NCBI GenBank assembly: GCA_007679095.1
Contig: VEFU01000001.1
Location: 186,001 to 250,000 of the forward strand
Source: Paenibacillus bovis
Lineage (GTDB): Bacteria; Bacillota; Bacilli; Bacillales; Bacillaceae_C
DNA: 64,000 nucleotides
Reading direction: 5' to 3'
The notes under the pieces: model-generated
The model's database searches: none
The model's input: only the letters and a program-made list of their open reading frames with translations
Told to the model about the DNA's origin: nothing
In this document: piece after piece, positions 9,193 to 18,200 of the stretch
Layout: every line of letters starts with the position of its first letter
Position numbering within the stretch: the first letter of the stretch is position 1
Position numbers and translations under genes: made by a program

Positions 9193-10164
9193 ATGGAACT
9201 AAAAGGAATACATCATGTTTCCGCCATGACTGCAAACGCAGAAAAGAACCTTGATTTTTATACAAATATTATGGGCATGCGCCTCGTAAAAAAGACCGTT
9301 AATCAGGACGATACTTCTATGTACCATTTATTCTATGGAGATGAGAAAGGAAATCCAGGAACGGAGTTAACATTCTTTGAAATCCCCATGCTAGCCAAAA
9401 ATCACAAAGGTGTTCGTAGTATTTCTTCTATATCACTTAGGGTGAAAGACGATAAAGCTTTAACATATTGGAAAGCTCGTTTTGAGGAATTCGGAGTTGA
9501 TCATGAGGATATCAAGAAAAGAGCAAATAGAAAAACACTTGCTTTTACTGATCCGGAAGGACAACAACTAATCCTTGTATCAGATGAAGAAAACATTGGT
9601 GTTGCTGCAGGAGTACCTTGGGATAAAAGTACAGTTCCTGTTGAATCTGGTGTAACTGGACTAGGTCCTGTTTCATTAACCGTAAAAAATCCTGAACCAA
9701 CCGAACATGTGCTCACAAATGTAATGGGATTCCGCCGTAAAGGAACGTACCCTTCTCCAGTTGCTGGCCAACCTGGCATTGTAGTTTTTGAAACAGGTGA
9801 AGGTGGTAGCGGGGCGGAGATACATTTGGAAGAACGAAATGACTTACCAGAAGCACGCCTAGGCCGTGGAGGTGTTCACCATATCGCATTACGTGTTGAA
9901 AATGAAGATGAGCTACATCAATGGATTAAAAAAATCCGTTCAGCTCGCTTTCCAAATTCCGGCTTTGTCGATCGCTTCTACTTTCATTCATTCTATTTCC
10001 GAGAACCAAATGGAATACTTTTCGAACTTGCAACAGATGGACCAGGGTTTGATACAGACGAACATATTGACCACTTAGGAGAGTCTCTAGCTCTTCCTCC
10101 ATTCTTAGAAGAAAAGCGAGATGAAATCGAAGCGAAGTTAAGACCACTTCAACTGAAAAAGTAA
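9193..10164 (+). CDS. Ring-cleaving dioxygenase, two VOC domains (MhqO/MhqE-like)
   Basis: The protein has tandem vicinal-oxygen-chelate (glyoxalase/extradiol dioxygenase) domains. The first starts at GIHHVSAMTANAEKNLDFYTNIMG and the second around GLGPVSLTVKNPEPTEHVLTNVMG. Candidate metal ligands are the His in HHVSA, the Glu residues closing each domain, and HHIALRV in the second domain. Bacillus relatives are induced by quinones and are annotated as Fe-dependent ring-cleavage enzymes, so detoxification of hydroquinones is likely but inferred. The ATG at 9193 sits 7 nt after AGGAGG; an in-frame TTG at 9187 is too close to that site. The gene is monocistronic. Confidence 0.82.
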   Translation: MELKGIHHVSAMTANAEKNLDFYTNIMGMRLVKKTVNQDDTSMYHLFYGDEKGNPGTELTFFEIPMLAKNHKGVRSISSISLRVKDDKALTYWKARFEEFGVDHEDIKKRANRKTLAFTDPEGQQLILVSDEENIGVAAGVPWDKSTVPVESGVTGLGPVSLTVKNPEPTEHVLTNVMGFRRKGTYPSPVAGQPGIVVFETGEGGSGAEIHLEERNDLPEARLGRGGVHHIALRVENEDELHQWIKKIRSARFPNSGFVDRFYFHSFYFREPNGILFELATDGPGFDTDEHIDHLGESLALPPFLEEKRDEIEAKLRPLQLKK

Positions 10165-10332
10165 ATATTTTTGGAATTCACTATTAGCAGGATTGGAGAT
10201 AGAACAAATTTATCTCCAATCCTTTTTATTTATCTATTCAAACTCCAATTTAACAACATAAGCATCAATAGAAGGATTTATAGCAATTACAACCGAAATA
10301 CTATATAAGCTTTATATTTGGAGGTAAAAAGA

Positions 10333-10872
10333 ATGAAAGATCAGGAATCAAATATCGTTTATTTATTATCAGGTCCAGCAGGGGTTGGTAAATCCACAAC
10401 TTCCAAGGAACTCGTAAAACAATTTAAAAATAGTGCCTATATATCAGGTGATTATATTAGTCATATGCATGTAAATGGACGAAAAAAGCCTTGGGAAAGC
10501 AAAGAAGAAGTAAAGTTGATTTGGGATAATATTTTAAGTCTTACAAAGAACTTCCTTCAATATGGCAATGATGTTGTCATCGATTACGTAACCTTCCCAC
10601 AAGAGGCAAAATGGCTCAATGAAAAGTTACAAGAACTAAATACTCAAGTTAAATATGTCGTCCTTTGGGCCGATAATGAAACCTTAATAAAAAGGGATAA
10701 TATGAGAAAGATAGAATATAGAATGGGAGAAAGGTGTTTAATTTTAGCGAAAGAGTTTAAAGAAGCGGGATTACAGGAAAATCATATATTGGATATTAGC
10801 AAAAATAACTTGGATAACATCCCTATTGTTCTGAGTGAAATTATTAATAATCCTAAATATATCATGTTGTAA
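10333..10872 (+). CDS. Small P-loop (AAA_33-type) kinase, substrate unknown
   Basis: A 179-residue protein with a Walker A motif near the N terminus (LLSGPAGVGKST), a DVVIDYV segment as the likely Walker B strand, and basic residues (LIKRDNMRK, EYRMGERC) in the lid position. This is the plan of small kinases such as gluconate, shikimate or chloramphenicol phosphotransferase-like proteins. The substrate cannot be deduced and no neighbour helps. The start is the ATG at 10333, 8 nt after GGAGG; the earlier in-frame TTG at 10318 lies on the ribosome binding site. Confidence 0.65.
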   Translation: MKDQESNIVYLLSGPAGVGKSTTSKELVKQFKNSAYISGDYISHMHVNGRKKPWESKEEVKLIWDNILSLTKNFLQYGNDVVIDYVTFPQEAKWLNEKLQELNTQVKYVVLWADNETLIKRDNMRKIEYRMGERCLILAKEFKEAGLQENHILDISKNNLDNIPIVLSEIINNPKYIML

Positions 10873-10876
10873 ATGA

Positions 10877-10918
10877 AAGGACATAACCCACTCTTCGTCA
10901 TATCTGTGTTATGTCCTT
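10877..10918. terminator. Bidirectional terminator between the kinase gene and topB
   Basis: AAGGACATAAC pairs perfectly with GTTATGTCCTT across a 20-nt loop. It lies between the convergent ends of the kinase gene (plus) and topB (minus). Confidence 0.7.
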
Positions 10919-10934
10919 AAATAGTTTTTACTAC

Positions 10935-13082
10935 TTATTTTGTAAACTCCATTTTCCAGCTAAAATAATCGTTCTCCGCATTCTTTTCATAGCGCATTTG
11001 TGCATCGAACTTATTTCCTTGTTTACTTGTAAGCCCCTTTACAGTAACAACACCATTCTTCAATAAAGTTTTGACCATCGTCTTTGTCGGCTTCTTTTTC
11101 ATTGTCGCCAAAAATTTATCATTTTTCCAAATCACAAACTTGCAGCCGTTCTTCCAATTACTGCAGCCGAATCCTTTCTTCCCCTCGATCACCGCATGTC
11201 CACAAACAGGACATTTCCCCATAAATTCGTTCAACTTTCTTCCTCTTGTAACTTCGTGGATTGTTCCAGCTGAATCTGTCTTAATTTCTTCTACAGCTTT
11301 CGTTGTGAATGAATATATCATCTGCAAAAATTCATTTTTATTATGCTTTCCTTTTTCTATATCAAAAAGGGATTTCTCTAGACGACCTGTAAATTCTAAA
11401 CTAAACAGGTTTTTAATAGGAAATGTTTCTACTAACTTTTTACCTAATTCAGTACAAACTAAATTTTTCCCTTGTGAAGAAATATAGCCAACATCTTTTA
11501 ATTTTTTGATCGTTTCTGCTCTCGTTGCTGGTGTTCCAATGCTAAAACCACTTAATATCGCTTCAATATTTTCCTCATCTTGCTTAATATTTCTTCCCGC
11601 TGTCTCCATCATTCGTAGCAAAGTTTTTTCAGTATGTTGCTTTGGAGGTTTCGTAACATGAGAGGTTATTTCACTTTTAAGCATATCCACTTCGTCGTTC
11701 ACATGGACTAAAGGGAGAATAGTATCCTTTGATTGGATTTTCTCAACCTTTTTCCAGCCTTCAATTAATTGAACTTTTCCCTTTACAATAAATAATCCTT
11801 TTATACTCGTATCTTTAATTTTTGTTTCAATTATTGTTTCTTCATGCTCCGCAACTGGCATAAATTGCATGATAAATCGATTTTTAATTGCTTGATAGAC
11901 AATCTGTTCATCTGAAGTGAGTTTCTTTGGTTTCAAATAGGTGGGAATAATTGCACTATGACTCTCTACTTTTGCATTATTAAAAACTCTTTTGGAGCGA
12001 ATAAACTTAATTTCATCTCGATAGGGCAAATCCTCTGAATGAGTTTCGAGCACTTTTGCTGTTTTTCCTACTAAACTTTCCTCTAAGGCAATACTAGATG
12101 TCCTTGGATAAGTGATAAATTTCTTTTCGTATAATGATTGCGCTACTTTTAACACTTTGTCTGCGGTCCATCCATTATGTTTACTCGTGATATGTCCTTG
12201 TAAATTAGATAGGTTGAACAAAAATGGTGGGAATTCTTTCTTTTTCTGGACTGTTTTATTATGAATAACTCCTGGTTTTTCATTGATTTGCGAACGTATT
12301 TCTTCTAACTGTTCTTTACTTTTAAACTTCTCTTCTTTCTCTTCAAAATAAGTAGCTTCATATGTTTCATTTTCTGCCGTTTTGAATGTAGCTTGTAATT
12401 TAAAATAATCCTCAGGTTTAAAATTAGCAATCTCTTGATCACGGTCATAAATAATTTTCAATGTAGGTAAAAGCACTCGACCTATATTGAGCGCTTTACC
12501 CTTTCCTTTTTGATACTTCAATGTCGCTACAGAAGTTAAGTTAATCCCTATTACCCAGTCGGCCCATTGTCTACTTATACCAGCATCTTGAAGTGGACGT
12601 AATTCTGTATTTAACTTTAGATTTTCTAATCCATTTAATACTTCTTGAGGTGTCCATTCATTCAGTAAAAGTCGATATACAGGCTTTGTTGGCCTCGCTT
12701 TATAAATAATACTATCTCCAATTAACTGTCCTTCGCGGTCAAAGTCACAAGCAGATATGATGGCATCTACATCATTTCGATTCATTAATTGATGAATGAT
12801 ATTTAATTGTTTTTTTGCACCCAAGTCAGGTTTTTCTCTGTTTTTCGGGTTACTTTTTACTTTATATTGGAATTTCTGAGGAATAAAAGGAAAGTTCTCC
12901 ATTTTCCATGATGCCATCTTTTCTTCATAATCTTTTGCATCATATAGTTGCAGTAAATGCCCAAAAGCCCAAGTGACAATATAGCCGTTTCCTTCAAAAA
13001 ATCCGTCTTGCCGATTTTTTATTTTCAATGCATCTGCAATGTTTCTCGATACAGATGGCTTTTCGGCGATGATTAATTTCAT
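10935..13082 (-). CDS. topB: DNA topoisomerase III
   Basis: A type IA topoisomerase that relaxes and decatenates DNA through a covalent 5'-phosphotyrosine link. The N-terminal TOPRIM domain (MKLIIAEKPSVSRNIADAL..., with the acidic CDFDREGQLIGDSII motif) is followed by the type IA core. The catalytic tyrosine region is KFITYPRTSS. A C-terminal zinc-ribbon-like module (CPVCGHAVIEGKKGFGCSNW) binds DNA. The 715 residues match the usual Bacillus TopB. GGAGAG precedes the ATG. The rlmA-like gene lies 19 bp upstream on the same strand, so both may be cotranscribed. Confidence 0.93.
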   Translation of the reverse strand: MKLIIAEKPSVSRNIADALKIKNRQDGFFEGNGYIVTWAFGHLLQLYDAKDYEEKMASWKMENFPFIPQKFQYKVKSNPKNREKPDLGAKKQLNIIHQLMNRNDVDAIISACDFDREGQLIGDSIIYKARPTKPVYRLLLNEWTPQEVLNGLENLKLNTELRPLQDAGISRQWADWVIGINLTSVATLKYQKGKGKALNIGRVLLPTLKIIYDRDQEIANFKPEDYFKLQATFKTAENETYEATYFEEKEEKFKSKEQLEEIRSQINEKPGVIHNKTVQKKKEFPPFLFNLSNLQGHITSKHNGWTADKVLKVAQSLYEKKFITYPRTSSIALEESLVGKTAKVLETHSEDLPYRDEIKFIRSKRVFNNAKVESHSAIIPTYLKPKKLTSDEQIVYQAIKNRFIMQFMPVAEHEETIIETKIKDTSIKGLFIVKGKVQLIEGWKKVEKIQSKDTILPLVHVNDEVDMLKSEITSHVTKPPKQHTEKTLLRMMETAGRNIKQDEENIEAILSGFSIGTPATRAETIKKLKDVGYISSQGKNLVCTELGKKLVETFPIKNLFSLEFTGRLEKSLFDIEKGKHNKNEFLQMIYSFTTKAVEEIKTDSAGTIHEVTRGRKLNEFMGKCPVCGHAVIEGKKGFGCSNWKNGCKFVIWKNDKFLATMKKKPTKTMVKTLLKNGVVTVKGLTSKQGNKFDAQMRYEKNAENDYFSWKMEFTK

Positions 13083-13101
13083 ACAAAAACTCTCCTTGCC
13101 T

Positions 13102-13959
13102 TTATTTCTTTATTCCAACTAATATACTTAAATCTACTGTAATGTTCATCGATTCTGTATTATTTACTTCCTCCACTTTGGATTTGTCTGCAGACCAAGA
13201 TAATGGTGTCATTTTAACAAGATCATTCAGTAGAGGTTGCTTTACATTCACACTATAACGAACTTGTTCCGTATGTAGCAGCTCAAACTTTTCTTGAAAT
13301 CTCGCTTTTGTACTTTCATTATCGTACGCTTCTTTATCCTCGTAAAAAATACCACGCAATTCTTTTAAATAATCGGAGTTCGGTATTACTTTAATTAACT
13401 TTCCTTCCTTCTTAAGTAGACGGTCAAATTCTGCATAATTAGAAGGAGATAAAATATTTAAGATATAGTCGATTGATGTTGTTGCTATTGGCAGATTCGC
13501 TAAATCCGCTACAATCCATACTGAATTAGACGAATTACTTGTAGCTAGCTGGATTCCTTCTTTTGCAATATCTGCACCAATCCCAAAAGATGCTTGCTCA
13601 AGTGATTGCTGAATTTGGGCTAAATGCGACCCTTCTCCGCAACCGGCGTCCAACATGATGGCATCGGTCTTATTACTATCTATTATTTTCGTTATAGATT
13701 TTATAAGCGGTGCAAAAAAGCCGTCCTCTGCTATCCGTTTTCTTGATTGAAAAAGTTCTTTATCATATTTTGTTTCAATAGACTGTGACAGCAAATGTAC
13801 ATAACCTTTTTTAGCAAGATCAAAGTGATGGTTCTCTTCACATACTAGTGACTGGTCATTTTGCATAATCATTGTCTTTTTACAAATAGGACAACGAAGC
13901 AACTGTGAATATTCTTGAAGCAATTTCGAAGCGATTGCTTTTTTACTTAATTGAGACAT
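13102..13959 (-). CDS. rlmA: 23S rRNA (guanine-N1)-methyltransferase, RlmA family
   Basis: The N-terminal zinc finger (LRCPICKKTMIMQ...C.ENHHFDLAKKGYVHLL, about residues 20-55) is the hallmark of RlmA proteins, which methylate G745 or G748 in helix 35 of 23S rRNA. A Rossmann-type SAM-binding domain follows (MLDAGCGEGSHLAQI near residue 100, IVADLANLPI, ILNILSPSNYAEFDRLLKKEG). The length of 285 is typical. Gram-positive members act on G748, and related enzymes affect macrolide or tylosin susceptibility. The exact target base is inferred from the family. GGATGAG precedes the ATG. Confidence 0.85.
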   Translation of the reverse strand: MSQLSKKAIASKLLQEYSQLLRCPICKKTMIMQNDQSLVCEENHHFDLAKKGYVHLLSQSIETKYDKELFQSRKRIAEDGFFAPLIKSITKIIDSNKTDAIMLDAGCGEGSHLAQIQQSLEQASFGIGADIAKEGIQLATSNSSNSVWIVADLANLPIATTSIDYILNILSPSNYAEFDRLLKKEGKLIKVIPNSDYLKELRGIFYEDKEAYDNESTKARFQEKFELLHTEQVRYSVNVKQPLLNDLVKMTPLSWSADKSKVEEVNNTESMNITVDLSILVGIKK

Positions 13960-14034
13960 CCATTTCTCATCCTTTATTCGTCTTTTACGTTCATCATACC
14001 ATGTGTAACCATATCAATTCTATTCGCTACGAGC

Positions 14035-15015
14035 TTACAACCACTTCTGCAAATCATGTAACGAAAGTTGGTATGCTCTGCCTTTAGTGCTTCCTTTGTA
14101 AGGTAGTTTTAATGATCGAAGTAAGCGGGAAACTACATATATAGAAGAATGTTGGATGAAAGCTCTACATTGTTGATTGGTTATCGTGGCTCCGATCAAT
14201 AGAAAGTAATCCATTATCGCTTGAATAAAAGCTTTATCATTTTCTATCCCGCACTGTTGGCATTTCCATGTTCTATCTACTTTTACTATTGATAGAGACA
14301 TGCAACGGTCACAGTATAGTCCAGGTAAAATTTCATCTATGGAGATTTGGAATTGAGATAGAATATCAGGTTGTGAAGGGGTATGAAACTTTAGTAATAA
14401 TCGAGTAATTTTTTGTAACTCTCTATCATCTAGTATATCTGTTGGATGCTGTCTGCTATATGTCACAAACCTTGGGAGGATGGCAGGATTACGAATTACT
14501 TTTTGTTTGGCTAAATGATTTTGAGAGTTTATTTCAATTTTGGAGGATGGATTCGTTACAACTACGAATGAGGTATTGGGGACGGTTTTATTTAAGTGCT
14601 TTTTCAACAAGTTATCTAAGTGATATTGCTGATTTTGTACTTGAACAATTGGGTCAGGGAAAATTTCTTCTTTTTCCTCATATGTCCGAACCAATTGATT
14701 AAAATCGAAAAATAAAGTACCCAACATATTCTTTGCTTCATAAATAATAAAATAGCGGCGTGATAATAAGAGAATATCAATTTGAAAGTAGGTATCTTTG
14801 GAGATCGGAATACGGAGGTCTTGAAAAATGTAGTAATTTTCTGGAGGTAACTGTGCTAAATAATAATCGAGGCTTTCTTCACCACGATAACCAGCGTAGC
14901 TTCTTACCAATTCTTCTCTAATCTTCGGTCTTTTCGGATGATTCTCAGGGAGCCTCCTAAGCAACGCTTCCAATATAAGTATTTTAATTGGTATCGTTCT
15001 ATTCTTTTTGATCAT
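14035..15015 (-). CDS. NERD-domain nuclease-like protein with C-terminal zinc ribbon (paralogue 1)
   Basis: A 326-residue protein. The NERD (nuclease-related) domain spans about residues 40-160, with PD-(D/E)xK-type residues intact: D80 in FQID and E93-x-K95 in YEAKN. A zinc ribbon follows (C235-x2-C238, C252-x2-C255), then a helical, possibly winged-helix tail ending in STKGRAYQLS. The ATG at 15015 follows AGAGGTGG; an earlier in-frame ATG at 15042 has no ribosome binding site. It is a clear paralogue of the gene at 48473-49432, with co-linear domains and shared motifs (GEE, QID, CDRC, LLRS/ILRS, KGR.Y). The large 21-bp-spaced repeat array begins about 145 bp upstream. The function is unknown; a role in binding or cutting DNA, perhaps at the array, is inference. 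Confidence 0.8.
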   Translation of the reverse strand: MIKKNRTIPIKILILEALLRRLPENHPKRPKIREELVRSYAGYRGEESLDYYLAQLPPENYYIFQDLRIPISKDTYFQIDILLLSRRYFIIYEAKNMLGTLFFDFNQLVRTYEEKEEIFPDPIVQVQNQQYHLDNLLKKHLNKTVPNTSFVVVTNPSSKIEINSQNHLAKQKVIRNPAILPRFVTYSRQHPTDILDDRELQKITRLLLKFHTPSQPDILSQFQISIDEILPGLYCDRCMSLSIVKVDRTWKCQQCGIENDKAFIQAIMDYFLLIGATITNQQCRAFIQHSSIYVVSRLLRSLKLPYKGSTKGRAYQLSLHDLQKWL

Positions 15016-15158
15016 TCTACCACCTCTATTTAATTTGTTCATAATTTACTTCTTCATTAATAACAAAATTCCTGCTAAATCGACAAAATATTTATGAGAG
15101 ATTTTTAGTAAGGGATTGTTTGTGAAGGATGGTGATTTGGTTTATGGGGTTGGATTGG

Positions 15159-16305
15159 TATTCTTGCGGGTTTGTTTGATATTCTTGCGAGTACACTCAT
15201 TTTTTTTGCGGTGTGCTGAGATTCTTGCAGATTCACCCGATATTCTTGCGCATTCACTCCATATTCTTGCGACTACTGCTCTCTTTCTTGCGGAACATCC
15301 CACTTTTCTTGCTACTGCACACTATATTCTTGCGGAGAACATCCATTCTTGCTACTTCACCCGGTATTCTTGCGCATTCACTTCATATTCTTGCGACTAC
15401 TGCTCATATTCTTGCGACTACCACTACTTTTCTTGCGGATACACATGATATTTTTGCAGCGCACATCCATTCTTGCTGGTTCACCCGGTATTCTTGCGCA
15501 TTCACTTCATATTCTTGCAACTACTGCTCATATTCTTGCGACTACCACTACTTTTCTTGCGGATACACAGGATATTTTTGCGGAGCACATCCATTCTTGC
15601 TACTTCACCCGATATTCTTGCGCATTCACTCCATATTCTTGCGACTACTGCTCACATTCTTGCGGAACATTCCACTTTTCTTGCGAATAAACACTATATT
15701 CTTGCAGCGCACATCCATTCTTGCAGATTCACCCGATATTCTTGCGCATTCACTCCATATTCTTGCGACTACTGCTCTCTTTCTTGCGGAACATCCTACT
15801 TTTCTTGCGGATACACACTATATTCTTGCGGAGCACATCCATTCTTGCTACTTCACCCGATATTCTTGCGCATTCACCTCATATTCTTGCGACTACTGCT
15901 CTCTTTCTTGCGGAACATCCCACTTTTCTTGCTACTGCACACTATATTCTTGCGGAGCACATCCATTCTTGCTACTTCACCCGGTATTCTTGCGCATTCT
16001 CTTCATATTCTTGCGACTACTGCTCTCTTTCTTGCGGAACATCCCACTTTTCTTGCTACTGCACACTATATTCTTGCGGAGCACATCCATTCTTGCTACT
16101 TCACCCGGTATTCTTGCGCATTCTCTTCATATTCTTGCGACTACTGCTCACATTCTTGCGCAAACCACCACTTTTCTTGCGAATAAACACTATATTCTTG
16201 CGGCACACATCCATTCTTGCAAATCCACTCGATATTCTTGCAACCTCACCTCATATTCTTGCGGCAACTCACCATTTTCTTGCACACCCCACTACTTGCG
16301 AGCAC
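15159..16305. repeat. Nested tandem repeat array: about 55 TATTCTTGCG cores, 21-bp step, 124-bp superunit
   Basis: The core TATTCTTGCG (CGCAAGAATA on the NERD gene strand) recurs every 21 bp with 11-bp spacers, with one 19-bp step every sixth unit. This makes an exact 124-bp superunit. The unit-leading (C/G)ATTCTTGC core lies at 15220, 15344, 15468, 15592, 15716, 15840, 15964, 16088 and 16212, and three further cores (15159, 15180, 15201) precede the first. Spacers at equal positions in the superunit are conserved, which points to growth by unequal crossover or slippage. All three plus-strand frames stay open only because 21 is a multiple of 3 and the unit lacks stops. The 19-bp step rotates the frame each superunit, so protein coding is unlikely. 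Confidence 0.93.
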
Positions 16306-16370
16306 GTCGTCCATTCCTCCCTAGAAACCGCAATCTTAGAGCCAAGCAGTCACATCATCACGCACTATAA

Positions 16371-16400
16371 AAAAGAGCTTTCGATACTACGAAAGCTCTA
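16371..16400 (-). terminator. Terminator of the six-repeat secreted protein gene
   Basis: AGAGCTTTCG (16374-16383) pairs with CGAAAGCTCT (16390-16399), and a run of T residues follows on the minus strand. It lies just beyond the stop codon at 16405. Confidence 0.85.
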
Positions 16401-16404
16401 ACTG

Positions 16405-17124
16405 TTATCTCTGTTCTTTATGTCCGTAATGGCAAATCCATTTCCATTCTTTAAACGGGAGGAGGTTCATTTCTTTAACTTCTTTTTTATGTTTTTCCAT
16501 CATTTCCATCATTAATTCTTTGGATGATTTTCCTTTTGTATTCATGCCTAGTTTTTCAGCTGCTTGGATGATTTGTTGCTCTTTCACTTCTTTTGCTAGT
16601 GCTTTTAATTCTTTACCTTCTGTTGATATGCCAAGTTCCTTTGCCTGTTGTTTGATCCACCCTTCGCGGACTTCCTTTGATAGCTCCTTCATTGACTTCC
16701 CTTTAGTAGATATACCCAGCTCTTTTGCTTTATTCTCGATGATTTTTTCGTGAATTTCTTTCGCTAATTGTTCTGGATCTTTCCCGGTTGCATCAATTCC
16801 GAGCTCTTTTGCAGCTTTTTCTAGTTTGATTTTCTTGATTTCCTTTAGAAGCTGTTCGTTATCTTTATTAGCTGTATCGATCCCGAACTCTTTTGCTTTT
16901 TTCTTGATCCAAGCATCTTTTATTTCCTTATGCAATGTTTTGGCGTCTTTTCCTTCTGTCTCAATACCAAATTTCTCCGCTTTCTTTTTTAACATTTCTT
17001 CGTCATACATGTGTTCACCTTTATGCTGGTGTACATCCGTAAATGTTGCAAACACTGTAGAGTTCCCTACTATTCCAAACAATAAAATAATCGCAAATAC
17101 ATATGTAACTATCTGCTTTTTCAT
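16405..17124 (-). CDS. Secreted protein with six tandem 28-residue 'LGI.T.GK' repeats
   Basis: The start is the ATG at 17124 (MKKQIVTY), 8 nt after AAAGGAGG. A signal peptide (IVTYVFAIILLFGIVGNSTVFA) is followed by six contiguous 28-residue repeats, residues about 46-213, of the pattern KxKAKELGIxTxGKDxxxLxKEIxxxxI. The short C-terminal tail contains WKWICHYGH. The repeats are highly charged and probably alpha-helical hairpins. Similar 'AKELGIdtkGK' repeats occur in uncharacterised Bacillus exported proteins. No lipobox or LPXTG anchor is seen, so the protein is probably released or wall-associated. I cannot assign a function. PrsA, an exported foldase, is encoded directly upstream. Confidence 0.75.
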   Translation of the reverse strand: MKKQIVTYVFAIILLFGIVGNSTVFATFTDVHQHKGEHMYDEEMLKKKAEKFGIETEGKDAKTLHKEIKDAWIKKKAKEFGIDTANKDNEQLLKEIKKIKLEKAAKELGIDATGKDPEQLAKEIHEKIIENKAKELGISTKGKSMKELSKEVREGWIKQQAKELGISTEGKELKALAKEVKEQQIIQAAEKLGMNTKGKSSKELMMEMMEKHKKEVKEMNLLPFKEWKWICHYGHKEQR

Positions 17125-17142
17125 TATTTTTTCCTCCTTTAA

Positions 17143-17182
17143 TAAAAAATGCTGGGCATGTATTATCATGCCCAGCGTTTTG
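17143..17182 (-). terminator. Terminator of prsA
   Basis: On the minus strand AACGCTGGGCATG pairs with CATGCCCAGCATT, followed by a short T-run. It separates prsA from the six-repeat protein gene. Confidence 0.85.
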
Positions 17183-17199
17183 GAAAAAATTATGAAAAA

Positions 17200-18093
17200 T
17201 TATGCTTTTGTTTCAAAAGAATTTTCAATATCGTATTCATTCTTTTTCTCGTTTAACCAAGTTGGATATTCTGTTTGTAATTCTTTGTTAAATAATGTTT
17301 CTTTAATTTCTTCTTTCACATCTTCAAAAACTGCTTCTTTTGCTTCTTTTTTGCCAGTAACTTTAATAATATGATAGCCCTTTTCTGATTTTACAATATC
17401 ACTAACGCCATCTACTTCTAGCGCAAATGCAGCTTCTTCAAATTCTTTCACCATTTTACCTTTACCGAAATATCCTAGATCTCCACCGTTATCTTTAGAA
17501 CCAGGATCTGTAGAATATTCTTTTGCTAACTCAGCAAAATCTTCGCCTGCATCCACTTTTTCTTTTACTTCTTTTGCTGTTTCTTCATCTTCTACAAGGA
17601 TATGGCTAGCTTGTACTTGTTCTTCTTCGTTAAAGCTTTCTTTATTTTCTTCAAAGTGTTCTTTCATTTCTTCTTCTGTTACATCAATTTTTGGACCGAT
17701 TAACTTTTCTATTTTTAAATATTGAACAATTTCTTTCTCAAGGTCTTCTTTCGTAATACCTTGTTGCATCATGAACATATCTAGTGCTTGTTGACCACCT
17801 ACTGAATCAGCATAATTTTGCATTTCAGCAGCAATGTCATCATCTGAGATTTTAATCTTCGCTTTTTCTGCTTCCATGTCGATTATTTTCTCTTCAATTA
17901 ATGCATTTACTGCACTAGCACCATATTTATCTGTAAGTGTTTCATATAAATCATCTTTTGTTATTTTTTCACCATTTACACTTGCTACTACATCTCTCTT
18001 AGAGAATGCCGCTCCAAAAATGATAGCTGCACCAATGATTACTAATGCAATAACCGATATGGTAAATTTCTTTGTTGATAGTTTTGATTTCAT
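17200..18093 (-). CDS. prsA: PrsA-type peptidyl-prolyl isomerase/foldase
   Basis: An extracytoplasmic chaperone that folds exported proteins at the membrane-wall interface. The start is the ATG at 18093 (MKSKLSTKK), after GGAGGAC. An N-terminal membrane segment (FTISVIALVIIGAAIIFGAAF) is followed by a SurA_N-like chaperone region (VNGEKITKDDLYETL...). The parvulin PPIase domain spans about residues 155-250 (QASHILVEDEE..., GGDLGYFGKGKMVKEFEEAAF, KSEKGYHIIKV). Unlike classic Bacillus PrsA, no lipobox cysteine follows the hydrophobic segment, so anchoring looks like an uncleaved helix. It neighbours a two-component system and an HtrA protease, giving a secretion and envelope quality-control neighbourhood. 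Confidence 0.88.
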   Translation of the reverse strand: MKSKLSTKKFTISVIALVIIGAAIIFGAAFSKRDVVASVNGEKITKDDLYETLTDKYGASAVNALIEEKIIDMEAEKAKIKISDDDIAAEMQNYADSVGGQQALDMFMMQQGITKEDLEKEIVQYLKIEKLIGPKIDVTEEEMKEHFEENKESFNEEEQVQASHILVEDEETAKEVKEKVDAGEDFAELAKEYSTDPGSKDNGGDLGYFGKGKMVKEFEEAAFALEVDGVSDIVKSEKGYHIIKVTGKKEAKEAVFEDVKEEIKETLFNKELQTEYPTWLNEKKNEYDIENSFETKA

Positions 18094-18200
18094 TTTAAGT
18101 CCTCCTTCTGAATCTACCTCTTGATTATAATAATAATGTATGAACAAATTATGAACAACCTAAAAAATGTATATTAAATGCTACTTTATACACATATAGA

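Noticed and set aside
15159-16305. CRISPR array
   Set aside because: The core is about 10 bp and spacers are about 11 bp and recur between superunits, unlike CRISPR repeats of 23-40 bp with unique spacers. No cas genes are present.
15159-16305. Iteron-type replication origin
   Set aside because: The 21-bp spacing is iteron-like, but no replication initiator, parAB or plasmid genes are nearby, and the flanking genes are chromosomal.
15116-16401. Long overlapping plus-strand ORFs (up to 385 codons) rich in ILA, FLR and YSC peptides
   Set aside because: They exist in all three frames because the 21-bp repeat has no stop codons. The 124-bp superunit shifts frame each time, so no frame keeps a consistent protein repeat, and there is no ribosome binding site.
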